From: CAWFKS01 sp963816435
GTDB lineage: Bacteria; Pseudomonadota; Alphaproteobacteria; Rhizobiales; Rhizobiaceae
Reading direction: 5' to 3'
DNA length: 64,000 nt
Assembly: GCA_963816435.1 (NCBI GenBank)
Contig: CAWFKS010000012.1
Span: 62,001 to 126,000 of the forward strand
The notes under the pieces were generated by a model. The model saw only the letters and a program-made list of their open reading frames with translations, was not told where the DNA came from and did not search any database. A program made the position numbers and the translations under genes. This document shows positions 55,620 to 64,000 of the stretch, in pieces. Position 1 is the first letter of the stretch. The number at the start of each line of letters is the position of its first letter.

Positions 55620-56426
55620 CTATTCGGGATCGATGCGCTTGAGTTCGTCGAGCCGCGGCATCGAGACGATGTGGTAGCCGGAATCCACGTAGTGGATCTC
55701 GCCCGTGACGCCCGAGGAGAGGTCGGAAAGCAGATAGAGCGCGGACTTGCCGACCTCGTCGATGTCCACGGTGCGCCTCAGCGGTGCATTGCGCTGCTGG
55801 AAGGCGAACATGTAGCGTGCGTCCGAGATGCCGGCGCCGGCGAGCGTGCGCACTGGACCGGCCGAGATCGCGTTGACCCGGATTCCCTGCGGGCCGTAAT
55901 CGTTGGCGAGATAGCGCACGCTGGCCTCCAGCGCCGCCTTGGCCACGCCCATGACGTTGTAGTTCGGCATCACGCGCACCGAGCCGGCATAGGTCATGGT
56001 GACCATGGTGCCGCCGTCCTTCATCAGCTTCGCCGCGCGGCGGGCAAGGTCGGTGAAGGAGTAGCAGGAGATCACCATGGTGCGGACGAAATTCTCCCGC
56101 GTGGTGTCGGCGTAGAGCCCCTTCAGCTGGTTTCGGTCGGAAAAGCCGATGGCGTGGACGATGAAGTCGAGCCCGCCCCACTCCTTCTCCATCGTCTCGA
56201 ACACGGCGTCCACCGAGGCGTCGTCCTCGACGTCGCAGGGCAGCACCAGCTTCGCGCCGACCTTTTCGGCCAACGGCTTCACGCGGCGGCCGAACGCGTC
56301 ACCCTGGTAGGTGAAGGCGAGCTCGGCGCCGTGCTCGGCCAGCCGCTGGGCGATGCCCCAGGCGATCGAATGGTCGTTGGCCACGCCCATGACGAGGCCG
56401 CGCTTGCCCTTCATCAGACCTTCCAT
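55620..56426 (-). CDS. fabI: Enoyl-ACP reductase (NADH)
   Basis: FabI performs the last reduction of each fatty-acid elongation cycle and is the triclosan/isoniazid-type target. 268 residues: GLVMGVANDHSIAWGIAQRL nucleotide-binding start, FIVHAIGFSDRNQLKG, then the catalytic Tyr-x6-Lys YNVMGVAKAALEASVRYLAN (residues about 157-164). The GLVTGEIHYVDSGYHIV-type end is normal. It is the last gene of irr-linked fabA-fabB-fabI, separated from fabB by 10 bases. Confidence 0.95.
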   Translation of the reverse strand: MEGLMKGKRGLVMGVANDHSIAWGIAQRLAEHGAELAFTYQGDAFGRRVKPLAEKVGAKLVLPCDVEDDASVDAVFETMEKEWGGLDFIVHAIGFSDRNQLKGLYADTTRENFVRTMVISCYSFTDLARRAAKLMKDGGTMVTMTYAGSVRVMPNYNVMGVAKAALEASVRYLANDYGPQGIRVNAISAGPVRTLAGAGISDARYMFAFQQRNAPLRRTVDIDEVGKSALYLLSDLSSGVTGEIHYVDSGYHIVSMPRLDELKRIDPE

Positions 56427-56436
56427 GACGAAGCCC

Positions 56437-57654
56437 TCACCCGTAGCGCTGGAAGGCGAGCGTGGCGTTGGTGCCGCCAAACCCGAACGAGTTGGAAAGC
56501 ACCGTGTCGATCTTGGCGTTGTCGATGCGCTTGCGCACGATCGGCATGCCCTCGAACTCGGGATCGAGATTCTCGATATGGGCGCTCTCGGCGATGAAGC
56601 CACCCTGCATCATCAGGATGGAATAGATCGATTCCTGAACGCCGGCCGCGCCGAGCGAATGCCCGGTCAGCGACTTGGTCGAGGAAATGTGCGGGATCTT
56701 GTCGCCGAACACCTCGCGGATCGCCGCCATCTCGCGCTGGTCGCCGACCGGCGTCGAGGTGCCGTGGGAGTTGATGTAGTCGATCGGGCCGTCGACGGTG
56801 GCGAGCGCCTGCTTCATGCAGCGCACCGCACCCTCGCCGGAGGGCGCGACCATGTCGTAGCCGTCCGATGTCGCGCCGTAGCCGACGAACTCGGCGTAGA
56901 TCTTGGCGCCGCGGGCCTTGGCGTGCTCCAGCTCTTCCAGGACCAGAACGCCCGCGCCGCCGGCGATGACGAAGCCGTCGCGATCGACGTCGTAGGCGCG
57001 CGAGGCGACCGCCGGCCGGTCGTTGAACTTCGACGACATCGCGCCCATCGCGTCGAACAGGTCCGACATCGTCCAGTCGAGGTCCTCGTGTCCGCCGGCG
57101 AACACCATGTCCTGCTTGCCCCACTGGATGAGCTCGGCGGCGTTGCCGATGCAATGCGCCGAGGTCGAGCAGGCCGACGAGATCGAATAGTTGACGCCGT
57201 GGATCTTGAACCAGGTCGCCAGCGTCGCCGAGGCCGTCGAGCACATCGCCTTCGGCACCGCGAACGGGCCGATCCGCTTCGGGCTGCCCTTCTCGCGGGT
57301 GATGTCGGCGGCTTCCACGATTGCCTTGGTGGACGGGCCGCCCGAGCCCATGACGATGCCGGTGCGCTCGTTGGTGACGTCGTCCTGCTCCAGCCCGGCG
57401 TCGGCGATCGCCTGCTCCATGGCGATGTGGTTCCAGGCGCCGCCGGTGTGGAGGAAGCGCATGGCGCGCCGGTCAACCAGCTCGGTCGGGTCGAGGTCCG
57501 GATTGCCCCAGACCTGGCAGCGGAAGCCGTGCTCCGCGAACTGGTCGGAGTGCGAGATGCCCGACTTGGCGTCGTGCAGCGATGCCTGGACCTCGTTCAT
57601 GCTGTTGCCGATCGAGGACACGATTCCGATGCCGGTGACGACAACCCGTCTCAT
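56437..57654 (-). CDS. fabB: Beta-ketoacyl-ACP synthase I
   Basis: FabB condenses malonyl-ACP with acyl-ACP and is needed for the unsaturated branch started by FabA. 405 residues with MRRVVVTGIGIVSSIGNSMN, nucleophile Cys in SISSACSTSAHCIGNAAELI, two His in YINSHGTSTPVGDQREMAAI and the KSLTGHSLGAAGVQESIYS region, and Gly-rich NSFGFGGTNATLAFQ at the C-terminus. Upstream fabA and downstream fabI are on the same strand, so the three form one operon. Confidence 0.96.
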   Translation of the reverse strand: MRRVVVTGIGIVSSIGNSMNEVQASLHDAKSGISHSDQFAEHGFRCQVWGNPDLDPTELVDRRAMRFLHTGGAWNHIAMEQAIADAGLEQDDVTNERTGIVMGSGGPSTKAIVEAADITREKGSPKRIGPFAVPKAMCSTASATLATWFKIHGVNYSISSACSTSAHCIGNAAELIQWGKQDMVFAGGHEDLDWTMSDLFDAMGAMSSKFNDRPAVASRAYDVDRDGFVIAGGAGVLVLEELEHAKARGAKIYAEFVGYGATSDGYDMVAPSGEGAVRCMKQALATVDGPIDYINSHGTSTPVGDQREMAAIREVFGDKIPHISSTKSLTGHSLGAAGVQESIYSILMMQGGFIAESAHIENLDPEFEGMPIVRKRIDNAKIDTVLSNSFGFGGTNATLAFQRYG

Positions 57655-57714
57655 GGCGCACTCCCTTGCGTGCTGGCGTTCTGCTTTGTTTGTTCGTTGC
57701 CGGGCAGCGCCCGT

Positions 57715-58233
57715 TCAGGGCTTCTCGCCCTGCTTGGCGAGCCCGACCTTGAGGTCGGTCGCCTTGTAGATCTGCTCGCCGTCGGCCTTGACCCAGCCGT
57801 CGGCGATGCCGAGCACCAGCCGGCCGCGCATGACGCGCTTGAAGTCGACGCCGTATTCGACCGTTTTCACGTCCGGCGTCACCATTCCCTTGAACTTCAC
57901 TTCGCCCGTCGACAGCGCCATGCCCTTGCCGGGCTCGCCGAGCCAGCCGAGGAAGAAGCCGGTCATCTGCCACAGTGCGTCGAGGCCCAGGCAGCCGGGC
58001 ATCACCGGATTGCCGATGAAATGGCAGGCGAAGAACCACAGGTCCGGCTTGATCGCGAAATCCGCGCGCACGCAGCCCTTGCCGAATTCGCCGCCCGTCT
58101 CGTTGATCTCGGTGATCCGGTCGAACATCAGCATCGGTGGTGCGGGAAGCTGGGCGTTGCCGGGCCCGAAAAGCTCGCCGCGGGCGCACGCCAACAGGTC
58201 CTCGTAGTCGTAGCTGGATTTCGCCTGCGCCAT
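57715..58233 (-). CDS. fabA: 3-hydroxydecanoyl-ACP dehydratase/isomerase
   Basis: FabA introduces the double bond that feeds unsaturated fatty-acid synthesis. 172 residues: ELFGPGNAQLPAPPMLMFDR, the catalytic His in WFFACHFIGNPVMPGCLGLD and the Asp in GLDALWQMTGFFLGWLGEPG are in place. The start ATG 58233 follows MAQAKSSYDYEDLL. It diverges from irr across 243 bases, the usual irr-fabA order in rhizobia. Confidence 0.96.
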   Translation of the reverse strand: MAQAKSSYDYEDLLACARGELFGPGNAQLPAPPMLMFDRITEINETGGEFGKGCVRADFAIKPDLWFFACHFIGNPVMPGCLGLDALWQMTGFFLGWLGEPGKGMALSTGEVKFKGMVTPDVKTVEYGVDFKRVMRGRLVLGIADGWVKADGEQIYKATDLKVGLAKQGEKP

Positions 58234-58476
58234 TTGGGTCCTTTCGCGTCAGCGGTGGCGGTTGCCTGATTTTTCGCCCCGGCTTCCTATCACAGTCTGT
58301 TTGGCCGTGGAAACACCGCCGAAGGCCTTATGCGGCCGGGTCGCGGCTGCCGGCGGGCGAATCCGGCTCTATTGATCGGGCAGGCACGTACGAATATATC
58401 TCGCAAAAGCAATACTCTCCGCTTCGCGCCTTTCCTGGCGGGCTGCCGGAGGTTCAACGGCCTGAACCGGGATGCC
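58234..58476. promoter_or_regulatory. Divergent region between fabA and irr
   Basis: 243 bases between opposite starts. The irr frame stays open upstream for about 49 codons, but these lack family features. An AT-richer core at about 58385-58420 (ACGAATATATCTCGC) is the most promoter-like part. No confident Irr or RirA box was recognised. Confidence 0.35.
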
Positions 58477-58902
58477 ATGACGTCGAGCCGACAGGAAGCC
58501 ACGATCGAGGAACGCGTCCGTGCCGCGGGCCTTCGACCGACCCGTCAGCGCGTGGCGCTCGCAGAGCTGCTGTTTGCCCAGGGCGACAGGCACCTGTCGG
58601 CGGAGGACCTGCACGAGGAGGCCGTCGCCTCCGGCGTCGCCGTGTCGCTGGCCACGGTCTACAACGCGCTGCACCAGTTCACCGGGGCAGGTCTGCTGCG
58701 TATCCTCGCGCTAGAGGGCAACCGCACCTATTTCGACACCAACACCTCCGACCACCACCATTTCTTCGTCGAGGGCGAGAACCGGGTGATGGACATCGAG
58801 GGTGGACCGGTCTCGGTCGCCAACCTGCCGGCACCGCCGGAAGGCATGGAGATCGCCAATGTCGACGTCGTCGTCAGGCTGAGGCCGAAGCGCCTCCGCT
58901 GA
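58477..58902 (+). CDS. irr: Iron response regulator Irr (Fur family)
   Basis: Irr is the haem-sensing Fur-family regulator that represses haem synthesis and iron storage when iron is scarce in rhizobia. 141 residues from ATG 58477: winged helix with RVRAAGLRPTRQRVALAELL (residues about 14-33), HLSAEDLHEEAVASGVAVS and ATVYNALHQFTGAGLLRIL. The histidine run TSDHHHFFVEGENRV (HHH) is the haem-binding motif of Irr. The N-terminal GxCP haem-regulatory motif of Bradyrhizobium Irr is absent, as in other Rhizobiaceae. The C-terminus is short. The imelysin operon may be one of its targets. Confidence 0.93.
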   Translation: MTSSRQEATIEERVRAAGLRPTRQRVALAELLFAQGDRHLSAEDLHEEAVASGVAVSLATVYNALHQFTGAGLLRILALEGNRTYFDTNTSDHHHFFVEGENRVMDIEGGPVSVANLPAPPEGMEIANVDVVVRLRPKRLR

Positions 58903-58950
58903 GGCGGCGCGCGCCGATCTTTTGATCCGGATTGTGGAGCGGAAGAAGAC

Positions 58951-59505
58951 CTATTCCGCGACCGTCTCGCCGGGATAGGCGCCCCAGACGAGCTGCTGGT
59001 CGACCCAGCCGGTGTGGCCCTTGAAGGTCATGCGGCACCAGTTGCCGTTGCACATGTCGATCTTGCCGATCACCCCTGGCTCCAGGATGGCGACGGCGGA
59101 CGCGTCTTCCTCCGGCTCGGCGCGCAGCTCGATCTTGGCGTCCTTGCCCTTCTGCCACGGCGCCACGATGCCGGTGCGCTTGCCCGAAAGCAGCGACTGG
59201 TTGATCCAGCCCTCCGCACCGTCGGCATCGCGCACGCGCCGCCAGTTGTCGAACTCCTGCGTGATCTCGACCGGCAGGCCCGACTTCAGGTACATCCACT
59301 CCACCGAGTAGCTCAGGCCCGGGCCCACCCGCAGGTTCACGCGGTCGGCCTTGAGGCTGACGAAGCGCGGCAGCGGCAGGCCGCTCGGCCCGACATTGGG
59401 GTTCTGGGCATTGGGGGCGGCGGGCGCCGCGATCATCGTGGTGCCGAGGGCGAGGGCCGTCAGCGCCGTGCGGAGCAAAACGAGACGATGCATGTGTATT
59501 CCCAT
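58951..59505 (-). CDS. Secreted SH3-like domain protein
   Basis: 184 residues from ATG 59505 (MGIHMHRLV) or 59493 (MHRLVLLR). Signal peptide LLRTALTALALGTTMIAAPA is followed by two SH3b/SH3_4 domains: VSLKADRVNLRVGPGLSYSV with WRRVRDADGAEGWINQSLLS, and a second block EILRAEPEEDASAVAILEPG ending NWCRMTFKGHTGWVDQQLVW. Such COG3807-like periplasmic proteins bind cell wall or partners; no enzyme motif is seen. It lies convergent to irr and divergent from the dehydrogenase gene. Confidence 0.88.
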   Translation of the reverse strand: MGIHMHRLVLLRTALTALALGTTMIAAPAAPNAQNPNVGPSGLPLPRFVSLKADRVNLRVGPGLSYSVEWMYLKSGLPVEITQEFDNWRRVRDADGAEGWINQSLLSGKRTGIVAPWQKGKDAKIELRAEPEEDASAVAILEPGVIGKIDMCNGNWCRMTFKGHTGWVDQQLVWGAYPGETVAE

Positions 59506-59660
59506 GAGCGAAGCTGCCGGGGCGGAACCGTCCGGGGCCGGTCCTTTTTCTTTGTCATCGCCGACCCGGGTTGCTAGACATTGGGTCGGATCGGCACCGT
59601 TTCGAAGTGTCGCCTTTCTTGGTTAAAGAGGTCTCAACAGGACCCGGATTCGAGGAAAAC

Positions 59661-60683
59661 ATGGCGGGGAGGAAGAAGCCTGTCGTCGTCATCACGCGCA
59701 AGCTGCCCGACCAGGTCGAGACGCGCATGCGTGAGCTGTTCGATGCGAGGCTGAACGTCGACGACCACGCGATGACGCAGCCCGAGCTGGTTGCGGCAGT
59801 GCGCGAGGCCGCCGTGCTCGTGCCGACCGTCACCGACCAGATCGACGCCGCGCTGATCGCGCAGGCCGGCGACAATCTCAAGCTGATCGCCAATTACGGC
59901 AACGGCGTCGACAATATCGATGTCGCGGCTGCGGCCGAGAAGGGCATCACCGTCACCAACACGCCCAACGTCCTCACCGAGGACACCGCCGACATGACGA
60001 TGGCGCTGATGCTGGCGGTGCCGCGCCGGCTGACGGAGGGCGCGGCCATCCTCAAGGCCGACGGCAAATGGTCCGGCTGGTCGCCGACCTGGATGCTCGG
60101 CCACCGCATCTGGGGCAAGCGCCTGGGCATCGTCGGCATGGGCCGCATCGGCACCGCCGTCGCGCGCCGCGCCAAGGCCTTCGGCCTGTCGATCCACTAC
60201 CATAACCGCCACCGCGTCGCGCCGGTGACCGAGGACGCGCTCGAGGCCACCTACTGGGACAGTCTCGACCAGATGCTGGCGCGCATGGACATCATCTCGG
60301 TGAACTGCCCGTCGACGCCGGCGACCTTCCACCTGCTGTCGGCCAGGCGGCTGGCGCTGCTGCAGCCCGGCGCCTACATCGTCAACACCGCGCGCGGCGA
60401 CATCATCGACGAGGACGCGCTGATCCGCCTTCTGCAGGAGGGGAAGATCGGCGGCGCCGGGCTCGACGTGTTCGAGCACGAGCCTGCGGTGAACCCGAAG
60501 CTCGTCAAGCTCGCGGGCAAGGGCAGGGTGGTCATCCTGCCGCACATGGGCTCGGCCACGGTCGAGGGCCGCATCGACATGGGCGAGAAGGTGATCATCA
60601 ACATCCGCACCTTCTGCGACGGCCACCGGCCGCCCGACCGCGTGCTGCCGATGCGCGCCGCCGCACTCGCCGTGAAGATGTAG
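59661..60683 (+). CDS. D-2-hydroxyacid dehydrogenase (glyoxylate reductase-like)
   Basis: A 340-residue cytosolic NAD(P)H enzyme. Rossmann motif LGIVGMGRIGTAVARRAKAF (residues about 154-173), the catalytic Arg in VNTARGDIIDEDALIRLLQ, Glu in LDVFEHEPAVNPKLVKL and His in LPHMGSATVEGRIDMG are complete. The conserved NYGNGVDNIDVAAAAEKGI start is typical of GyaR/GhrB-type glyoxylate or hydroxypyruvate reductases. Substrate is not decided. The ATG at 59661 is preceded by an SD-like GAGGAAAAC. Malate synthase G elsewhere in the window would use the same glyoxylate pool. Confidence 0.9.
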   Translation: MAGRKKPVVVITRKLPDQVETRMRELFDARLNVDDHAMTQPELVAAVREAAVLVPTVTDQIDAALIAQAGDNLKLIANYGNGVDNIDVAAAAEKGITVTNTPNVLTEDTADMTMALMLAVPRRLTEGAAILKADGKWSGWSPTWMLGHRIWGKRLGIVGMGRIGTAVARRAKAFGLSIHYHNRHRVAPVTEDALEATYWDSLDQMLARMDIISVNCPSTPATFHLLSARRLALLQPGAYIVNTARGDIIDEDALIRLLQEGKIGGAGLDVFEHEPAVNPKLVKLAGKGRVVILPHMGSATVEGRIDMGEKVIINIRTFCDGHRPPDRVLPMRAAALAVKM

Positions 60684-60686
60684 GCC

Positions 60687-61196
60687 TCAGACCGCTGCGG
60701 CCGGGACGAGCTGCTTGCGCATGGTGATCGAGGTCGGCCGGTCGAAGCCTTCGTGCGCGGACCGCCCGGTCTCCACGAAGCCCATTCGTGCGAATGCCGC
60801 GTGATTGCTTGTCAATTCGACCCGTGTCTGCAGTTCCAGCGCCGTCTTGTCCGCCGACCGCGCCAGCGCCTCGACCGCCTCGACCAACCGTCGTCCCAGG
60901 CCGGCCCGCTGCAATCGCGGCGCGATCGCCAGCTTGCCGATGTAGAAACAGTCGGGACGTTCGGCGGCGAAGACGCAGCCGGCGATTTGCCCGCCGGCGG
61001 TGGCGATGAGCAGCACCTCGTCCGCTGCCTTTTCCCGCAGGCTCTCCGGCGTCAGCCGGTGCGCGGAGGAGGGCGGATCGATGCGCCCGTCCATGTAGGC
61101 GAAGCTGCCCTGGATCAGCGCCAGCAGTTCGTCCCAGCGGTCGAAGCCTGGAGGCGGCGGCCCGATGACGATCTCCGCGCCTTCCGCCGCGCTCAT
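60687..61196 (-). CDS. GNAT family N-acetyltransferase
   Basis: 169 residues with the acetyl-CoA motif in KLAIAPRLQRAGLGRRLVEA (R-x-x-G-x-G) near residues 92-111 and TRVELTSNHAAFARMGFVET near the C-terminus, the usual motif B. The substrate is unknown. It overlaps the moeB/thiF-like gene start-to-stop by four bases on the same strand, so the two are cotranscribed. Convergent with the dehydrogenase gene. Confidence 0.88.
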   Translation of the reverse strand: MSAAEGAEIVIGPPPPGFDRWDELLALIQGSFAYMDGRIDPPSSAHRLTPESLREKAADEVLLIATAGGQIAGCVFAAERPDCFYIGKLAIAPRLQRAGLGRRLVEAVEALARSADKTALELQTRVELTSNHAAFARMGFVETGRSAHEGFDRPTSITMRKQLVPAAAV

Positions 61197-61960
61197 TCGC
61201 CAGCCCGGTAGCGCACCGTGTCGAAGCGCGCGGCGAGCGAATCGTAGAGCAGCAGCCGCCCCACCAGCGGCTCGCCGATGCCCGCCGCGACCTTGATCGC
61301 CTCCATCGCCATCAGCGTGCCGATGACGCCGGTCAGCGCGCCGAGAACGCCGGCGACCGCGCAGGACGGTACCAGGTCGGGCGGCGGCGGCTCGGGAAAC
61401 AGATCGCGATAGGTCGGGTTCTGCCGCCCCTCGGCGTCTTTTTCGAACGGCTTGAGCACCGTCACCGAGCCGTCGAAGCGGCCGACCGCGCCTGTCACCA
61501 GCGGCCGCTTCTGCGCCGCGCAGGCGTCGGCCACGGCATAGCGCGTCGAAAAATTGTCGGAGCCGTCGACGACGAGGTCGTAGCCGTCGAGCAGCCCGCC
61601 GACGTTATGTTCGTCGAGCCTTACATTATGGCTCGCGACCCGCACATGCGGGTTGATGCGTCGGATGGATTGCGTCGCGCTCTCGGTCTTCGCCGTGCCG
61701 ACCGCGCCGGTTTCGTGGATCACCTGCCGCTGCAGGTTGGACAGCGACACCAAATCGTCGTCGACGATGCCGAGCGTGCCGACGCCGGCGGCGGCCAGAT
61801 ATTGCAGCACCGGCGCGCCGAGCCCGCCCGCGCCGACCACCAGCACGCGCGCGCGCTTCAGCTTCTGCTGGCCCGGTCCGCCGATTTCCGGCAGCACGAT
61901 GTGGCGCGCATAGCGCTCCAGTTCCTCGTCCGACAGCGGCGGTGTTGCGATCTCGTCCAT
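61193..61960 (-). CDS. moeB: HesA/MoeB/ThiF family adenylyltransferase
   Basis: An E1-like enzyme of 255 residues that adenylates the C-terminus of a sulfur-carrier protein such as MoaD or ThiS. ARHIVLPEIGGPGQQKLKRA precedes the ATP-binding GAGGLGAPVLQYLAAAGVGT (residues about 38-57). DDDLVSLSNLQRQVIHE and DNFSTRYAVADACAAQKRPL follow, and the catalytic-Cys region PSCAVAGVLGALTGVIGTL is present. No C-terminal rhodanese domain is present. MoeB (molybdopterin) or ThiF (thiamine) cannot be told apart from the sequence alone. Confidence 0.88.
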   Translation of the reverse strand: MDEIATPPLSDEELERYARHIVLPEIGGPGQQKLKRARVLVVGAGGLGAPVLQYLAAAGVGTLGIVDDDLVSLSNLQRQVIHETGAVGTAKTESATQSIRRINPHVRVASHNVRLDEHNVGGLLDGYDLVVDGSDNFSTRYAVADACAAQKRPLVTGAVGRFDGSVTVLKPFEKDAEGRQNPTYRDLFPEPPPPDLVPSCAVAGVLGALTGVIGTLMAMEAIKVAAGIGEPLVGRLLLYDSLAARFDTVRYRAGE

Positions 61961-62021
61961 GGCCGAAAGCTAGTCCGGATTTTGCGCCCTGTCATGCCCA
62001 TCGGAAACGAGGGGCGGCCCT

Positions 62022-63182
62022 TCAGCCCAGGGACACGCGTCCGTCGTCCACCGTGAAGAACTGCGCCCGGTCCTTGAGGCTGGAAAACAGCACGGCCTCG
62101 GTGCCCGTCATGAAATACTGGCAGTTGAGACCGTCGAGGATCGAAAACAGCGCGGCGCGGCGGCCCTCGTCCAGATGCGCGGCGATCTCGTCGAGCAGCA
62201 TGATCGGCGCGAACCCCGCGAGTTCCCCCACCAGCCGGGCGTGGCTGAGCACGATGCCGATCAGCAGCGCCTTCTGTTCGCCCGTCGAGCACAATTCCGC
62301 CGCCTGGTCCTTCGGCTCGTGCCGCACCCTGAGATCGGCGCGATGCGGCCCCTCCAGCGTGCGGCCGGCCGCGCGGTCGCGCTCCCGGCCGGCGGCAAGC
62401 GCGTCCTTGAAGCTCGTTTCCACCTCGACGGCGGCGCGCCAGCCGACATCGGCTTCCAGCGTCCCGTCGAGCGAGATGCCGGCGCGCGGAAAAGGCCCGT
62501 CGGCCGGCATCCGCTCCACCATGGCGGCCAGCAGGCGCACCAGCTCCGTGCGCGCCGCCGCGATGGCCACGCCGGTCTCCGCCATCTGCGTCTCGATCGC
62601 GTCGAGCCAGCCGGCGTCGCGCCTGTCCTCGGCAAGCAGCCGGTTGCGCGCCCGCATCGCCTTTTCGTAGTCGAGCGCCCGCCGCCCCTGCGCGGGATCG
62701 ACGGCCAGCACCAGCCGGTCGAGGAAGCGCCGGCGGTCGCCGGCCGGCCCGGTGAACAGCGCGTCCATCGCCGGCGTCAGCCAGACCACGCGCAGCCACT
62801 CGAGGAGCTCGTCGGCCGAGCGCGCGGTGGCGCCGTTGACGCGCACCTTGCGCGCGGTGTCGTCGGGGCCGCCGGCGGCCGTGCCGGTGCCGATCTCGCA
62901 AGTATCGAACGGGCCTTCGAGCGTCGCGTGGACGGCGAAGCCGTTGCCCGCGCCGGCGCGCGTCACCTCGCCATAGGGCGCGCGCCGCAAGCCGCGGCCG
63001 GGCGACAGGAAGGAGATGGCTTCCAGCAGGTTGGTCTTGCCGGCGCCGTTCTGGCCGGTGAACACGACAGGCCCCGGCGACAGGTCGAGGGCGAGGGCTG
63101 CGTAGTTTCGGAAGTCCGTCAGCTTCAGCCGTGCGATGTGGACCTGCGGCGGCGCGGCGGCCGCTGCGTCGGGGTCAGCCAT
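62022..63182 (-). CDS. recF: DNA replication and repair protein RecF
   Basis: RecF loads RecA at gaps with RecO and RecR. 386 residues of an SMC-like ABC ATPase: Walker A VFTGQNGAGKTNLLEAISFL (residues about 36-55), signature CSTGEQKALLIGIVLSHARL, Walker B APIMLLDEIAAHLDEGRRAA, and the HVDDGRVSLG-type end. It lies 10 bases downstream of dnaN on the same strand, the classic dnaN-recF order. Confidence 0.95.
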   Translation of the reverse strand: MADPDAAAAAPPQVHIARLKLTDFRNYAALALDLSPGPVVFTGQNGAGKTNLLEAISFLSPGRGLRRAPYGEVTRAGAGNGFAVHATLEGPFDTCEIGTGTAAGGPDDTARKVRVNGATARSADELLEWLRVVWLTPAMDALFTGPAGDRRRFLDRLVLAVDPAQGRRALDYEKAMRARNRLLAEDRRDAGWLDAIETQMAETGVAIAAARTELVRLLAAMVERMPADGPFPRAGISLDGTLEADVGWRAAVEVETSFKDALAAGRERDRAAGRTLEGPHRADLRVRHEPKDQAAELCSTGEQKALLIGIVLSHARLVGELAGFAPIMLLDEIAAHLDEGRRAALFSILDGLNCQYFMTGTEAVLFSSLKDRAQFFTVDDGRVSLG

Positions 63183-63192
63183 CGCGCGGTAG

Positions 63193-64000
63193 CTACACCC
63201 GCATCGGCATGAGAACGTAGAGCGCGTTCTCGTCGGCCGTGTCGTAGATCAGCGTCGGCGAGCCGGCGTCTGCCAGCATGAACCGCGCCTCGCTGCCCGA
63301 AAGCTGGCCTGCCACGTCGAGCAGGTAGCGGGCGTTGAAGCCGATCTCCAGCGGGTCGGAATCGTAGTCGGCGGCGACTTCTTCCGTCGCGCTGCCCGAG
63401 TCCGGATTGTTGACGGTAAGCGTCACCTGACCATCGGCGATCGACAGCTTCACCGCGCGGCCGCGCTCGGACGAGATCGTCGACACGCGGTCGACGGCCT
63501 GGGCGAAGCTCTGCCGGTCGATGACCAGCTTCTTGTCGTTTCCGGTCGGGATGACGCGCTGATAGTCGGGGAACGTGCCGTCGATCAGCTTCGAGGTCAG
63601 CACGACCGAGCCGATGGTGAAGCGGATCTTGGTGTCGGACAGCTCCACCGCCACCTTGACGTCCGGAACGTCGACAAGCTTCTGCAGTTCACCCACCGTC
63701 TTGCGCGGAATGATGATGCCCGGCATGCCCTCGGAGCCCGCCGGTGCTTCCACCTCGGCGCGTGCCAGCCGGTGTCCGTCGGTCGCCACCGAGCGCAGCT
63801 TCAGCGAGCCGTCGGCTTCCATCGTGTGCAGGAAGATGCCGTTGAGGTAGTAGCGCGTCTCTTCCGTCGAGATCGCGAACTGCGTGCGCTCGATCAGTTC
63901 CCTGAGTGCGGTCGAATCCAGCCGGAAGATGTGCGAGAACGAGCCCGCCGACAGTTCCGGGAAGTCCGACTGCGGCAGGCACTGCAGCTTGAAGCTGGAG
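63193..64000 (-). CDS. dnaN: DNA polymerase III sliding clamp (partial, N-terminus off window)
   Basis: The C-terminal 268 codons of the beta clamp; the gene enters from the right edge without a start. Landmarks: LPQSDFPELSAGSFSHIFRL, FAISTEETRYYLNGIFLHTM, LRSVATDGHRLARAEVE, TFPDYQRVIPTGNDKKLVID and the C-terminal ALYVLMPMRV. The clamp is a ring dimer that holds polymerase on DNA. The stop at 63193 is followed within 10 bases by recF. Proximity to dnaA and the chromosome origin is plausible but lies outside the window. Confidence 0.96.
   Translation of the reverse strand, partial: SSFKLQCLPQSDFPELSAGSFSHIFRLDSTALRELIERTQFAISTEETRYYLNGIFLHTMEADGSLKLRSVATDGHRLARAEVEAPAGSEGMPGIIIPRKTVGELQKLVDVPDVKVAVELSDTKIRFTIGSVVLTSKLIDGTFPDYQRVIPTGNDKKLVIDRQSFAQAVDRVSTISSERGRAVKLSIADGQVTLTVNNPDSGSATEEVAADYDSDPLEIGFNARYLLDVAGQLSGSEARFMLADAGSPTLIYDTADENALYVLMPMRV

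Overview
The window is high-G+C bacterial chromosome from an alphaproteobacterium of the order Hyphomicrobiales (Rhizobiales), most like Mesorhizobium and related Phyllobacteriaceae. This is inferred from gene order and content: infC-rpmI-rplT-pheST, miaB-phoH-ybeY-corC-lnt-HTH regulator-metK, rimP-nusA-ylxR-infB-rbfA-truB, irr next to fabA-fabB-fabI, and recF-dnaN at the right edge. Short palindromic intergenic repeats of the kind scattered through rhizobial genomes point the same way. No rRNA, tRNA, CRISPR array or transposase was recognised.

Layout. 0-9.6 kb: DUF2852 (partial), an alpha/beta hydrolase, infC with an ATT start, rpmI, rplT, pheS, a patch of toxin-antitoxin-like small genes (BrnT/BrnA, DUF4160/DUF2442), a GFA-family gene, pheT and cysK. 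9.7-15 kb: a minus-strand iron/haem-type locus (imelysin, di-haem oxidoreductase, second imelysin, DUF1513). 15.1-19.2 kb: lepA, then an imperfect 0.9-kb tandem duplication carrying DUF4258/DUF2283 and dtd. 19.2-22 kb: an AT-richer island with a two-gene DUF262 + FRG-domain unit and a hairpin-rich non-coding stretch. 22-24.4 kb: a Cys/His-rich unknown, a Met/Asp/Ser-repeat LysM protein and a small secreted protein. 24.4-39.7 kb: hydantoinase A, malate synthase G, tsaB, rimI, plsC, miaB, phoH, ybeY, corC, lnt, a PraR-like regulator, metK and trmB. 39.7-41 kb: a DUF433/DUF5615 pair and a small ORF. 41.1-53.9 kb: the rimP-nusA-infB-rbfA-truB translation/transcription cluster, then corA, rpsO, pnp and an rsmC-like methyltransferase. 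53.9-64 kb: an EAL phosphodiesterase, fabI-fabB-fabA, irr, an SH3 protein, a D-2-hydroxyacid dehydrogenase, a GNAT, moeB/thiF, recF and dnaN (partial). dnaN and recF suggest, without proving it, that dnaA and the origin lie beyond the right edge.

A striking property is the number of single-base frameshifts in genes that must be functional (rpmI, pheS, lnt, plsC, trmB, rimP, nusA, infB, truB and others). Almost all are one-base insertions, and they cluster at 2.4-4.9 kb and 30-55 kb. Consensus sequence error is the most economical explanation. For those genes I give the full restored extent and the place of the shift.

The best candidate for an undescribed system is the DUF262-FRG pair at 19.26-21.13 kb: same strand, 3 bases apart, different base composition and an unrelated neighbourhood. 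Secondary candidates are the toxin-antitoxin-like pairs inserted inside translation operons, a three-way-junction-like non-coding element at 21.7-21.8 kb, a hairpin sequestering the cysK ribosome binding site, and a promoter-plus-attenuator leader ahead of rimP-nusA.
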